A stretch of 5,665 nucleotides of DNA from Gammaproteobacteria bacterium (GTDB lineage Bacteria > Pseudomonadota > Gammaproteobacteria > Pseudomonadales > Pseudohongiellaceae): assembly GCA_016762995.1 (NCBI GenBank), contig JAESUT010000156.1:3927-9591 (forward strand), written 5' to 3'. The translations under genes were made by a program, and so were the position numbers. Positions 1 to 5,665 of the stretch are shown in pieces; within the stretch, counting starts at the first letter, position 1, and each line of letters starts with the position of its first letter. The notes under the pieces were generated by a model. The model had not been told where the DNA came from, did no database searches, and saw nothing but the letters and a program-made list of their open reading frames with translations.

Positions 1-803
1 CGGATTGGTTAGGTAACGACATCGAGTCCATTGCCGCCGAGAAGGCGGGCATTATGAGGGCCAATAGTCCTACCGTATTTGGCGGCGAACACCCGCCCAG
101 CGTAATTATCCATAAAGCAAAGGATCTCGACTCACCTTTGCTGATAAACGGTCGCGACTTTCACGTTGAGGAGGATGCAGCGAATGCTACTTGGCGATGG
201 AGTGGGCGAGGAAGAGAGGGGGAGCCTGTAAACTGGCCTGATCTTCCCGTGCCGAACCTCCTATTGAGCAATGTTGCTGCCAGCTTGCAGGCGCTTAATC
301 TATTGCCATTAAATATTGAGATTGAACCGGTCGCCGCTGCACTGGGCGGGCTTGGACTCTCGGGCCGCTTCGATAAGCGTAGAGATCTGAGCAGTAGCAG
401 GTCAGTAATCTTCGATGTGGCGCATAATCCAGATGCCATGCAACAACTCGCGATTCAATTGCAGCGCTACAAGGCCCATAATCAAGGGCTTGGTCGTATC
501 GCTGCGGTACTGGCGGTAATGGCAGATAAAGATGTAGCCGGAATGATCACAGCCTTAGAATACTGCGTAGACATCTGGTATATTGCGCAGGTTGATGACG
601 CCCGTAGTATGGCCGCGTGTGAAGTGGCACAAGCCATGAAAGGCGTGGGAATTCCGCTCGATCAAGGGCGTATTTTGCAATTCGACAGCGTCGAGTCAGC
701 TTATAGGGCCGCCTGCGACCAAACCGCTACTGAGGACTCTATTCTCGTGACGGGCTCATTTTTTACCGTTGCTGCAGTTCATGGGCTCACTGAGCCAGCT
801 TGA
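1..803 (+). CDS. folC: Bifunctional dihydrofolate synthase / folylpolyglutamate synthase, 5'-truncated by window edge
   Basis: FolC adds glutamate to dihydropteroate and then to reduced folates in the cytoplasm, using ATP. The reading frame is open from base 3, upstream of the first in-frame ATG at 54, so that ATG is internal and the true start lies outside the window. The 266 visible residues begin DWLGNDIESIAAEKAGI, the family's central motif; the Lys of EKAGI (bases 42-44) matches the lysine that is carbamylated in Mur-ligase-type enzymes. DVAHNP (fragment residues 138-143, in the C-terminal ligase domain), GRFDKR, ADKDVAG and a closing TGSFFTVAAV are further FolC hallmarks. Against about 420 residues for E. 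coli FolC, roughly 150 N-terminal residues, including the P-loop, are missing only because of the window cut. It is followed after 52 bp by the SPOR gene, the usual gammaproteobacterial neighbour. Family assignment is very secure. Confidence 0.95.
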   Translation, partial: DWLGNDIESIAAEKAGIMRANSPTVFGGEHPPSVIIHKAKDLDSPLLINGRDFHVEEDAANATWRWSGRGREGEPVNWPDLPVPNLLLSNVAASLQALNLLPLNIEIEPVAAALGGLGLSGRFDKRRDLSSSRSVIFDVAHNPDAMQQLAIQLQRYKAHNQGLGRIAAVLAVMADKDVAGMITALEYCVDIWYIAQVDDARSMAACEVAQAMKGVGIPLDQGRILQFDSVESAYRAACDQTATEDSILVTGSFFTVAAVHGLTEPA

Positions 804-843
804 AGAGTTTGTTGTAGCACAAACAAGCGATCTTATTAATCTT

Positions 844-848
844 GAGGT
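844..848 (+). promoter_or_regulatory. Ribosome binding site that decides the SPOR gene start
   Basis: GAGGT lies 7 nt before the TTG at 856, a good Shine-Dalgarno sequence and spacing. The in-frame alternatives (TTG 769, ATG 781) lie inside folC and have no comparable purine-rich sequence upstream. This supports TTG 856 as the start. Confidence 0.6.
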
Positions 849-855
849 ACACGGC

Positions 856-1470
856 TTGAACCAGGGCGTCAAACAACGAATTGTCGGTACTGTCGTGCTA
901 CTCGCTCTAGCCCTAATATTTTTGCCTATCATTTTTGATGGAGAGGGCAGTTATCAGGCGCCCGTTAGCAGCCGTATTCCAGAAACCCCTATTATTTCCA
1001 TCCTTCCTGAGCCTATTCAGTCGCGACCGGTTATCGTAGGCAATGTCGAAACCATTGAGCCGGAAGTTGTCACAACGGTGTCACTCATAGATGAGGTTAT
1101 TGAACTTGTCGAGGCGCCTGTCGTAGCTAGCGCTACCGAGGACCCTCTTAGTGATGTCGGTATCACCGAATCCGCAGCCATTTTTAACCGCGAAGTGCCG
1201 CAGCTTAGCGATGCTGGCTTACCGCAGGGTTGGGTCGTTCGCCTCGGCTCTTTTTCAGATAGCGAGAATGCTAGCAAGCTAGTAACGAGATTGCAGGACG
1301 CAGGCTATAAGGCTTATAGCCGTGCAATGCGTAGCGATCAGGGAGCCCTTACTGGAGTATACGTTGGCCCTTGGCTGGACCGGGGTCAAGTAAACGAATA
1401 TCAGCAGAAGCTGCAAGCGGAATTTAGTTTGGCAGGTCTGGTGGTTCGTTATGAATTAGAGCGCCTCTAG
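856..1470 (+). CDS. DedD-like SPOR domain protein, inner-membrane anchored
   Basis: This is a 204-residue protein if started at TTG 856. It has a short cytoplasmic N-terminus (MNQGVKQRIVG), one membrane helix at about residues 9-27 ending LPIIFDG, a Val/Glu/Pro-rich acidic periplasmic linker at about 28-123, and a C-terminal SPOR domain at about 124-204 (WVVRLGSFSDSENASKLV, then YVGPW). SPOR domains bind peptidoglycan glycan strands stripped of stem peptides and target proteins to the division septum; E. coli DedD (about 220 residues) has the same architecture and lies in the same folC-cvpA context. The N-terminus (x-G-x-KQRIVG followed by the helix) is where family members normally begin. 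ATG 781 or TTG 769 would add 25 or 29 residues of unconserved-looking sequence overlapping folC. The call of a DedD-type SPOR protein is firm; a division role is inferred from the family, and the start is probable rather than certain. Confidence 0.88.
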   Translation: MNQGVKQRIVGTVVLLALALIFLPIIFDGEGSYQAPVSSRIPETPIISILPEPIQSRPVIVGNVETIEPEVVTTVSLIDEVIELVEAPVVASATEDPLSDVGITESAAIFNREVPQLSDAGLPQGWVVRLGSFSDSENASKLVTRLQDAGYKAYSRAMRSDQGALTGVYVGPWLDRGQVNEYQQKLQAEFSLAGLVVRYELERL

Positions 1471-1488
1471 TGGGTTACTGATTAGCAA

Positions 1489-1980
1489 ATGGCATTCAAT
1501 CAAGTCGATATAATCATTCTGATAATCACGGTGCTCTCATCTGCATTTGGGCTGTGGCGGGGACTGATCAAGGAAGTACTTTCATTGCTGACCTGGATCG
1601 CCGCTTTGCTGGTCTCCAGAGTATACAGTGAGCCTCTCGCCGGATTGCTGACGGGTATGATAGAGAACGACGGCATTCGCTACGTGACTGCATTTGCCAT
1701 ACTGTTTGTCGTTGTAATGATGTTAGGAACGTTTCTGAATTTCCTTATGTCGAAATTACTGAACATTACCGGGCTGAAGTTAGCCGACCGTCTGCTAGGT
1801 GCCGGTTTCGGCGTGGCTAGAGGTGTGATAATCGTGCTGGTGATACTGTTTGTCACAAGCATGTTCGTTTCTGAAACTCAGCTGTGGCAGGAGTCGCAGT
1901 TGATCCCTTACGGAATGGACTTGATTGAGATGTCGCAGGTTTTCATCGGGGATATGAATGGCGTCAGCCCGACGCCTTAA
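1489..1980 (+). CDS. cvpA: CvpA family inner-membrane protein
   Basis: This 163-residue protein has four predicted membrane helices at about residues 5-22, 30-48, 64-86 and 107-127. CvpA signatures are visible: D7 in the first helix, GLWRGLIKEVLSLLTW (21-36), LADRLLGAGFGVARG (98-112) and LWQESQLIP (132-140). CvpA was named for a requirement in colicin V export in E. coli, and homologues have been linked to envelope homeostasis and stress tolerance; its molecular activity is not settled. The start is well fixed, because an in-frame TAG at 1483-1485 lies just before ATG 1489. No strong Shine-Dalgarno is seen, and the SPOR stop is only 18 bp away, so translation may depend on coupling. purF follows after 24 bp, the classic cvpA-purF pairing. 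Length and topology are normal for the family. Confidence 0.93.
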   Translation: MAFNQVDIIILIITVLSSAFGLWRGLIKEVLSLLTWIAALLVSRVYSEPLAGLLTGMIENDGIRYVTAFAILFVVVMMLGTFLNFLMSKLLNITGLKLADRLLGAGFGVARGVIIVLVILFVTSMFVSETQLWQESQLIPYGMDLIEMSQVFIGDMNGVSPTP

Positions 1981-2004
1981 AGGAAGTTAATCGCGGAGCA
2001 TACT

Positions 2005-3510
2005 ATGTGTGGATTGGTAGGTGTGGTTGTTAGTAAAGGTGCAGGTGTCTGTCTCTATGACACATTGACCGTTCTGCAACACCGAGGCCAGGATGCGGCG
2101 GGCATCATGACCTGCGATGACGGCAAGCTAAACCTTCGTAAAGACAATGGTTTGGTTAAGGACGTGTTTCGCACCCGGCATATGCGTAGGCTGACGGGCA
2201 ATATGGGCATTGGCCATGTTCGCTATCCCACCGCAGGCGGTTCCAGCCCCGCACTCGCACAGCCGTTCTATGTGAATTCACCCTATGGTCTGTGCCTTGC
2301 ACACAACGGTAACCTAACTAATAGCAAAGAGCTCAGCCGCGACCTTTTTAAGGAAGACCTTCGCCACATCAACACCGATTCCGATTCGGAAGTATTGCTG
2401 AATATATTCGCTCACGAATTGCAGCGCCGCAATAAAGTGAAGCCACTACCTGAAGATGTGTTTGCTGCAGTAGCCGGCGTCCACAATCGCTGTCGCGGCG
2501 GTTTCGCAGCCGTTGTTATGCTGTCTGGCTATGGCATTGTCGGCTTCAGAGATAGAAATGGAATACGTCCATTGGTATTTGGAAGTAGAGTGTCTTCGAA
2601 GGGTAAGAAAGAGTACATGATCGCCTCAGAAAGTGTTGCTCTCGATTCACAGGGTTTTACTATCGAGAGAGACGTTGCTCCTGGCGAGGCGGTTTATGTA
2701 GACATCAATGGAGAGCTGCATGCTCAAGTATGCACCGAACCGGGTGTGCATACGCCGTGTATATTTGAACACGTCTACTTTGCACGTCCAGATTCATTAA
2801 TGGACGGTATTTCGGTCTATAAGGCCCGCATGCGCATGGGCGACCGTCTCGCGGACAAGATCGAACGAATTCGACCGGCGCACGATATCGACGTGATAAT
2901 TCCAGTGCCCGACACGGCTAGGACGGCGGCGTTGGAATTGGCAAATCGCCTTGGCTTGAAGTTTCGTGAAGGCTTCGTCAAGAATCGCTATATCGGTCGT
3001 ACGTTTATCATGCCGGGGCAGAGTCAACGTAAAAAAAGTGTGCGTCAGAAATTAAACGCTATCGACCTCGAATTTAAGGGTAAGAACGTATTGCTAGTCG
3101 ATGACTCGATCGTTCGCGGCACCACCTGTAAGCAAATCATTCAGATGGCGCGCGATGCCGGTGCTGCAAAAGTATATTTCGCCTCTGCAGCACCAGCTAT
3201 TCGTTATCCCAATGTCTATGGCATCGACATGCCGTCAGCGGATGAACTTATCGCCTCGGGCAAGACAGAAAAAGAAATCGAAGAGGCTATCGGGGCAGAT
3301 TGGCTAATTTATCAGGATCTGGAAGACTTGATCTCTACAGCTTTGGAAGGTAATCCTGATATTAAGGAATACGAGTGCTCGGTGTTTAATGGCGAGTATG
3401 TTACCGGTGATGTAGACGAGATTTATTTGAGGCGTCTTGAAAATTTACGCAGCGATGCGGCGAAGGCAAAGAAGGCGAGCAAGAAGGCCGCGGCGCAAGC
3501 TAGGGATTAA
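2005..3510 (+). CDS. purF: Amidophosphoribosyltransferase (glutamine PRPP amidotransferase)
   Basis: PurF makes 5-phosphoribosylamine from PRPP and glutamine, the first committed step of de novo purine synthesis, in the cytoplasm. At 501 residues it is close to E. coli PurF (505). The N-terminal Ntn glutaminase domain (about 1-235) starts MCGLVGVV: removal of Met exposes catalytic Cys2, so there is no propeptide as in the Bacillus type. Further glutaminase motifs are HRGQD (26-30), GHVRYPTAG (70-78) and AHNGNLTN (99-106). The C-terminal phosphoribosyltransferase domain carries [12 protein letters not shown] (331-342, flexible loop) and the PRPP loop [10 protein letters not shown] (365-374), with [18 protein letters not shown] (394-411) after it. 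The start is fixed by Cys2 and supported by CGGAG at 1994-1998, 6 nt upstream. The last 15 or so residues form a Lys/Ala-rich tail. All catalytic motifs are intact. Confidence 0.98.
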   Translation: MCGLVGVVVSKGAGVCLYDTLTVLQHRGQDAAGIMTCDDGKLNLRKDNGLVKDVFRTRHMRRLTGNMGIGHVRYPTAGGSSPALAQPFYVNSPYGLCLAHNGNLTNSKELSRDLFKEDLRHINTDSDSEVLLNIFAHELQRRNKVKPLPEDVFAAVAGVHNRCRGGFAAVVMLSGYGIVGFRDRNGIRPLVFGSRVSSKGKKEYMIASESVALDSQGFTIERDVAPGEAVYVDINGELHAQVCTEPGVHTPCIFEHVYFARPDSLMDGISVYKARMRMGDRLADKIERIRPAHDIDVIIPVPDTARTAALELANRLGLKFREGFVKNRYIGRTFIMPGQSQRKKSVRQKLNAIDLEFKGKNVLLVDDSIVRGTTCKQIIQMARDAGAAKVYFASAAPAIRYPNVYGIDMPSADELIASGKTEKEIEEAIGADWLIYQDLEDLISTALEGNPDIKEYECSVFNGEYVTGDVDEIYLRRLENLRSDAAKAKKASKKAAAQARD

Positions 3511-3524
3511 TTCAGTTTTCAGTT
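3511..3524 (+). repeat. Perfect 7-bp tandem direct repeat after purF
   Basis: TTCAGTT occurs twice back to back (3511-3517 and 3518-3524), beginning at the first base after the purF stop codon. The second copy contributes most of the left arm of the inverted repeat listed at 3516-3570. The function is unknown and chance is possible at this length. Confidence 0.5.
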
Positions 3525-3570
3525 GACCAGCATGACGACGCTCGAAATAGAGCGGGAAGAAAGCTGAAAA
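3516..3570 (+). repeat. Nested inverted repeats in the purF-moxR gap
   Basis: TTTTCAG (3516-3522) and CTGAAAA (3564-3570) are perfect 7-bp inverted repeats. Pairing can extend inward by a T-G and a T-A pair. Between them CGCTC (3539-3543) and GAGCG (3550-3554) form a 5-bp stem around a 6-nt loop (GAAATA). Together they could fold into a two-tier RNA structure, or serve as a protein site. No T-tract follows on the + strand, so this is not a standard intrinsic terminator. The arms are visible directly; folding and function are inference. Confidence 0.4.
3523..3551 (+). promoter_or_regulatory. Weak candidate sigma-70 promoter for the moxR block
   Basis: TTGACC (3523-3528) matches the -35 consensus at five of six positions. 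A 17-nt spacer leads to AATAGA (3546-3551), which matches the -10 consensus at only three of six. The position, about 40 bp before the moxR start, is plausible, and this is the largest gap in the window. The poor -10 makes it a suggestion only; the moxR block could equally be read through from purF. Confidence 0.22.
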
Positions 3571-3590
3571 AGTGTAGAAGTGAGGCGCCA

Positions 3591-4571
3591 ATGTTATCTG
3601 CGAATGCCGAGGAAAATGCCGTGAGTCAGGTCGAACTGGTAGACACGAAGTTGTCTCAGCAAGTTCAAATTACTGTCGCAGAAGTAGGCAAAGCCCTATT
3701 AGGCAAAGATCATCAAATTCGCTTGGCTCTGTGCTGCCTATTCTCCGGGGGGCATTTATTAATAGAAGACCTGCCAGGCATGGGCAAGACCACTTTGTCT
3801 TATGCGTTGGCGAAGGCGCTAGGGCTTAGCTACAACCGCATACAGGGTACTAGCGATCTATTGCCGGCGGATATTCTCGGTATTTCAATTTTTAATCAGA
3901 CTACCAGTGAGTTCTCCTTTCATCCCGGTCCTATATTCAGCCAGCTGGTACTCGCCGACGAGATAAACCGAACTACTCCAAAGACCCAGAGCGCTCTGTT
4001 GGAGGCGATGGAGGAGAGACAGGTAACGATAGAAGGCGAGACGCGGAAGCTGCCGGAGCCGTTCTTCGTTATCGCGACACAGAACCCTGTGACACTCGCT
4101 GGTACCTACCCATTGCCCGAGTCTCAACTAGACCGATTCCTCATGCGCCTGCGTCTAGGCTATCCGGATCAACGTGCTGAGCGCGAATTACTGGAAATGA
4201 ACTCAGAACGTGACAAGGTCGAAGCAGTAAATCAGTGTCTATCCCTTGAAGAGGTGGTTTCGTTTCGCCGCCAGTCGGCTCAGGTGAGTGCCAGTGACTC
4301 CTTATTAGACTATGTGCAGCGATTGATTGCCTTCACTCGCGGTAAAGACGAGTTTCATTTTGGTCTATCTCCGCGCGGTAGCCTGGCTATCATGCGCTCG
4401 GCTAAGACTTGGGCGCTGATGTGTGGTCGCAATCATGTGGTGCCTGAAGACGTGCAAGCGATATTGCCATCAGTGGTAGAGCACCGTCTGCGAGCGATCT
4501 CAGACGACGATGGCCACAGTGGAGCCTCATTGGTACAGCGTCTATTGAACGAAGTCGATATAATTGAATAG
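3591..4571 (+). CDS. MoxR family AAA+ ATPase
   Basis: This 326-residue cytoplasmic AAA+ ATPase has a poorly conserved N-terminus of about 25 residues. The nucleotide site comprises Walker A DLPGMGKTT (60-68) and Walker B LVLADEINR (119-127), inside the MoxR signature GPIFSQLVLADEINR. Sensor 1 is FVIATQNP (159-166), the arginine-finger region is PESQLDRF (176-183) and the sensor 2 region is GLSPRG (258-263); a C-terminal helical lid ends VQAILPSVVEHRLR. MoxR proteins act as chaperone-like ATPases that mature or remodel partners, commonly encoded next to DUF58 and vWA proteins, as here. ATG 3591 has GAGG (3582-3585) 5 nt upstream. The DUF58 gene follows after 36 bp in the same frame. All ATPase motifs look intact; the client is unknown but is plausibly the downstream membrane proteins. 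Confidence 0.95.
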   Translation: MLSANAEENAVSQVELVDTKLSQQVQITVAEVGKALLGKDHQIRLALCCLFSGGHLLIEDLPGMGKTTLSYALAKALGLSYNRIQGTSDLLPADILGISIFNQTTSEFSFHPGPIFSQLVLADEINRTTPKTQSALLEAMEERQVTIEGETRKLPEPFFVIATQNPVTLAGTYPLPESQLDRFLMRLRLGYPDQRAERELLEMNSERDKVEAVNQCLSLEEVVSFRRQSAQVSASDSLLDYVQRLIAFTRGKDEFHFGLSPRGSLAIMRSAKTWALMCGRNHVVPEDVQAILPSVVEHRLRAISDDDGHSGASLVQRLLNEVDIIE

Positions 4572-4607
4572 ATTTGTCACACGTTAGCGAGCACCGAACT
4601 CCGAATC

Positions 4608-5603
4608 ATGCCCCGAGTAACCGCAATGGCATTTAGTATCCGGGAAGTACTCAGCAAGAACTACCAGCGCTGGATCGCAAAAAACATTCCTCCACGCGAT
4701 CAAATTACGCTCAACCGCAAGAATATATTCATCGTACCGACGCGCAATGGTTTGTTATTCGTCTTCTCAGCTGGACTGGTGTTTATTGCGGCGATCAACT
4801 ATGCGGTCAGCCTCGCGTTTGCTCTAGCATTTTTGATGGTAAGTATTTTTATACTGTCCATATTGCACAGCTTCAATAATCTCAACCAACTCACCCTGTC
4901 AAGTCGCTCGGCTCAGGATGTGTTCTGTGGGGAGGATGCTTGTTTTAGGGTGCAGTTGTCACGCTCACCGAAGCGGCGTCATGAATCTGTGGAATTGAAT
5001 TTTCCTAACCCTTCAGCCAACTCAACAATCAGCTATACAGATTTGCTGAGCCGAGATACGCAAGAGGTGGAGGTGTTTGCTGCTGCGAATAAGCGCGGGG
5101 AATTTAAAGCACCTAGACTGCGTGTGCTAACTCGCTTCCCTCTTGGCCTTTGCCGTGCTTGGTCCGTGGTCGATCTGAACCTGCACTGCCTTGTCTATCC
5201 TCGACCCATACAGTTCTCTATGAATCAGTTCGACTCTGGCGCTAGCGGTGGTAGCGATTCCACGATTAACCAGAAAGGTAGCGAGGACTTCTATGGTCTA
5301 CGAGACTATGTGCCGGGCGATTCACTCAGGCAGGTCGCGTGGAAGAATGTCGCTAGAGGCCAGGGTATGAAACTCAAGCAGTTCGTCGATTATGTCGACA
5401 ATAAAGTTTGGTTAGACTGGGATATGTTCTATGGCTTTAATGTGGAGGAGCGCCTTTCGCGTCTTTGCTACTGTGTTATTCAGCTTTCCAAGACGGGTAG
5501 TGTATTCGGTATGCGCATTCCAGGCGGTGAGTACCCGCCCGCAACCGGGCCTGATCATAAAAAGAAACTACTACGTGCCTTAGCGCGCTTTGGAGCTGAA
5601 TAG
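4608..5603 (+). CDS. DUF58 domain membrane protein, MoxR partner
   Basis: This 331-residue protein has a short basic cytoplasmic N-terminus, the PTRNGLLF motif (44-51) typical of these proteins, and two adjacent membrane helices at about 48-66 and 68-87 with a very short outside turn. A cytoplasmic beta-rich region follows, then the DUF58 core: GSEDFYGLRDYVPGDSLRQV (224-243), continuing with an AWKNVARGQGMKLKQF segment (244-259) that holds the conserved W and K. The stretch after the core (VWLDWDMF, 267-274) sits where vWA-like members carry a metal site but lacks a DxSxS motif. Function is not established; the family is consistently linked to MoxR ATPases and here to a transglutaminase. ATG 4608 is the first ATG after the moxR stop, with no strong Shine-Dalgarno; ATG 4626 (six codons later) is a possible alternative. 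The stop overlaps the next gene's GTG. Confidence 0.92.
   Translation: MPRVTAMAFSIREVLSKNYQRWIAKNIPPRDQITLNRKNIFIVPTRNGLLFVFSAGLVFIAAINYAVSLAFALAFLMVSIFILSILHSFNNLNQLTLSSRSAQDVFCGEDACFRVQLSRSPKRRHESVELNFPNPSANSTISYTDLLSRDTQEVEVFAAANKRGEFKAPRLRVLTRFPLGLCRAWSVVDLNLHCLVYPRPIQFSMNQFDSGASGGSDSTINQKGSEDFYGLRDYVPGDSLRQVAWKNVARGQGMKLKQFVDYVDNKVWLDWDMFYGFNVEERLSRLCYCVIQLSKTGSVFGMRIPGGEYPPATGPDHKKKLLRALARFGAE
5591..5595 (+). promoter_or_regulatory. Ribosome binding site for the GTG-started gene at 5603
   Basis: TGGAG lies 7 nt before GTG 5603, inside the 3' end of the DUF58 gene. It supports the GTG as a genuine start, overlapping the DUF58 stop by one base (TAGTG). Confidence 0.6.
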
Positions 5604-5665
5604 TGGAGCTGAGTTATCAGATACCGCGGCCAGCGCTGATCTGGATTCTCGTCGCCGTCGTGCTT
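5603..5665 (+). CDS. Probable TgpA-like membrane transglutaminase (DUF3488), 3'-truncated by window edge
   Basis: Only 21 codons are visible: GTG 5603 opens a frame reading MELSYQIPRPALIWILVAVV and remains open to the window end. The sequence shows a short N-terminus, an IPR motif and the start of a hydrophobic helix (about residue 11 onward). This fits the beginning of TgpA-type proteins, which have several N-terminal membrane helices followed by a periplasmic transglutaminase-like domain. In Pseudomonas and relatives this gene directly follows moxR and DUF58 genes, which is the main ground for the call. The GTG has a good ribosome binding site and shares one base with the DUF58 stop, suggesting translational coupling. 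The catalytic Cys-His-Asp part is outside the window, so the activity cannot be confirmed. It is a real gene start with fair certainty; the family is inferred from context and a short match. Confidence 0.68.
   Translation, partial: MELSYQIPRPALIWILVAVVL

Noticed and set aside
161..439. 92-residue minus-strand open frame inside folC
   Set aside because: It lies wholly within the conserved folC coding region, has low-complexity composition and no recognisable family. It is a shadow frame.
804..855. Separate promoter or terminator between folC and the SPOR gene
   Set aside because: In this 52-bp gap I see only the ribosome binding site: no stem followed by T residues and no convincing -35/-10 pair.
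1017..1277. 86-residue minus-strand open frame inside the SPOR gene
   Set aside because: It is Ser/Thr-rich shadow sequence opposite the linker of the SPOR protein, with no domain or ribosome binding site that stands out.
1680..1862. 60-residue minus-strand open frame opposite cvpA
   Set aside because: It is antisense to the conserved CvpA membrane helices and resembles no known family.
2797..3027. 76-residue minus-strand open frame inside purF
   Set aside because: It is antisense to the conserved phosphoribosyltransferase domain of PurF; coding constraint on the + strand explains it.
3101..3307. 68-residue plus-strand open frame in a second frame of purF
   Set aside because: It overlaps the PRPP-binding region in another frame, and its translation has no recognisable features.
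3539..3590. Intrinsic terminator after purF
   Set aside because: The hairpin at 3539-3554 has only five pairs and is followed by purine-rich sequence, not a T-tract. The outer arms end in an A-run on the + strand.
3885..4127. 80-residue minus-strand open frame inside moxR
   Set aside because: It is antisense to the Walker B and sensor 1 region of a clearly conserved ATPase; a shadow frame.

Overview
The window is a densely packed, single-strand (+) stretch of bacterial chromosome, roughly half G+C by eye. The gene order folC - SPOR/DedD-like - cvpA - purF is a well-known gammaproteobacterial arrangement, and the proteins read as E. coli/Pseudomonas-type versions. PurF starts directly at its catalytic Cys with no propeptide. 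The moxR - DUF58 - transglutaminase order that follows resembles the tgpA locus of Pseudomonas and relatives. I infer a free-living gammaproteobacterium, possibly near the Pseudomonadales/Cellvibrionales; species or genus cannot be decided from this sequence.

Layout: (1) 1-803, the 3' two thirds of folC (folate polyglutamylation), cut by the window edge. (2) 856-1470, a membrane-anchored SPOR-domain protein whose best start is a TTG with a good ribosome binding site. (3) 1489-1980, cvpA, a four-helix inner-membrane protein. (4) 2005-3510, purF, the first committed enzyme of purine synthesis. (5) 3511-3590, the largest gap (80 bp), holding a 7-bp tandem repeat, an inverted repeat and a weak promoter-like match. 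(6) 3591-4571, a MoxR-type AAA+ ATPase. (7) 4608-5603, a DUF58 membrane protein. (8) 5603 to the window end, the first 21 codons of a probable TgpA-like membrane transglutaminase that overlaps the DUF58 stop codon by one base.

The first four genes form one probable operon (gaps of 52, 18 and 24 bp) joining folate and purine metabolism with envelope proteins. The last three form a second functional block: a MoxR ATPase, a DUF58 partner and a transglutaminase-like protein, thought to act together on envelope or protein-complex maturation. No RNA genes, insertion sequences, CRISPR arrays or signs of recent transfer were seen. The window looks like ordinary core chromosome. The points worth a second look are the purF-moxR junction, the start of the SPOR gene and the degenerate vWA-like end of the DUF58 protein; I found no convincing new system.
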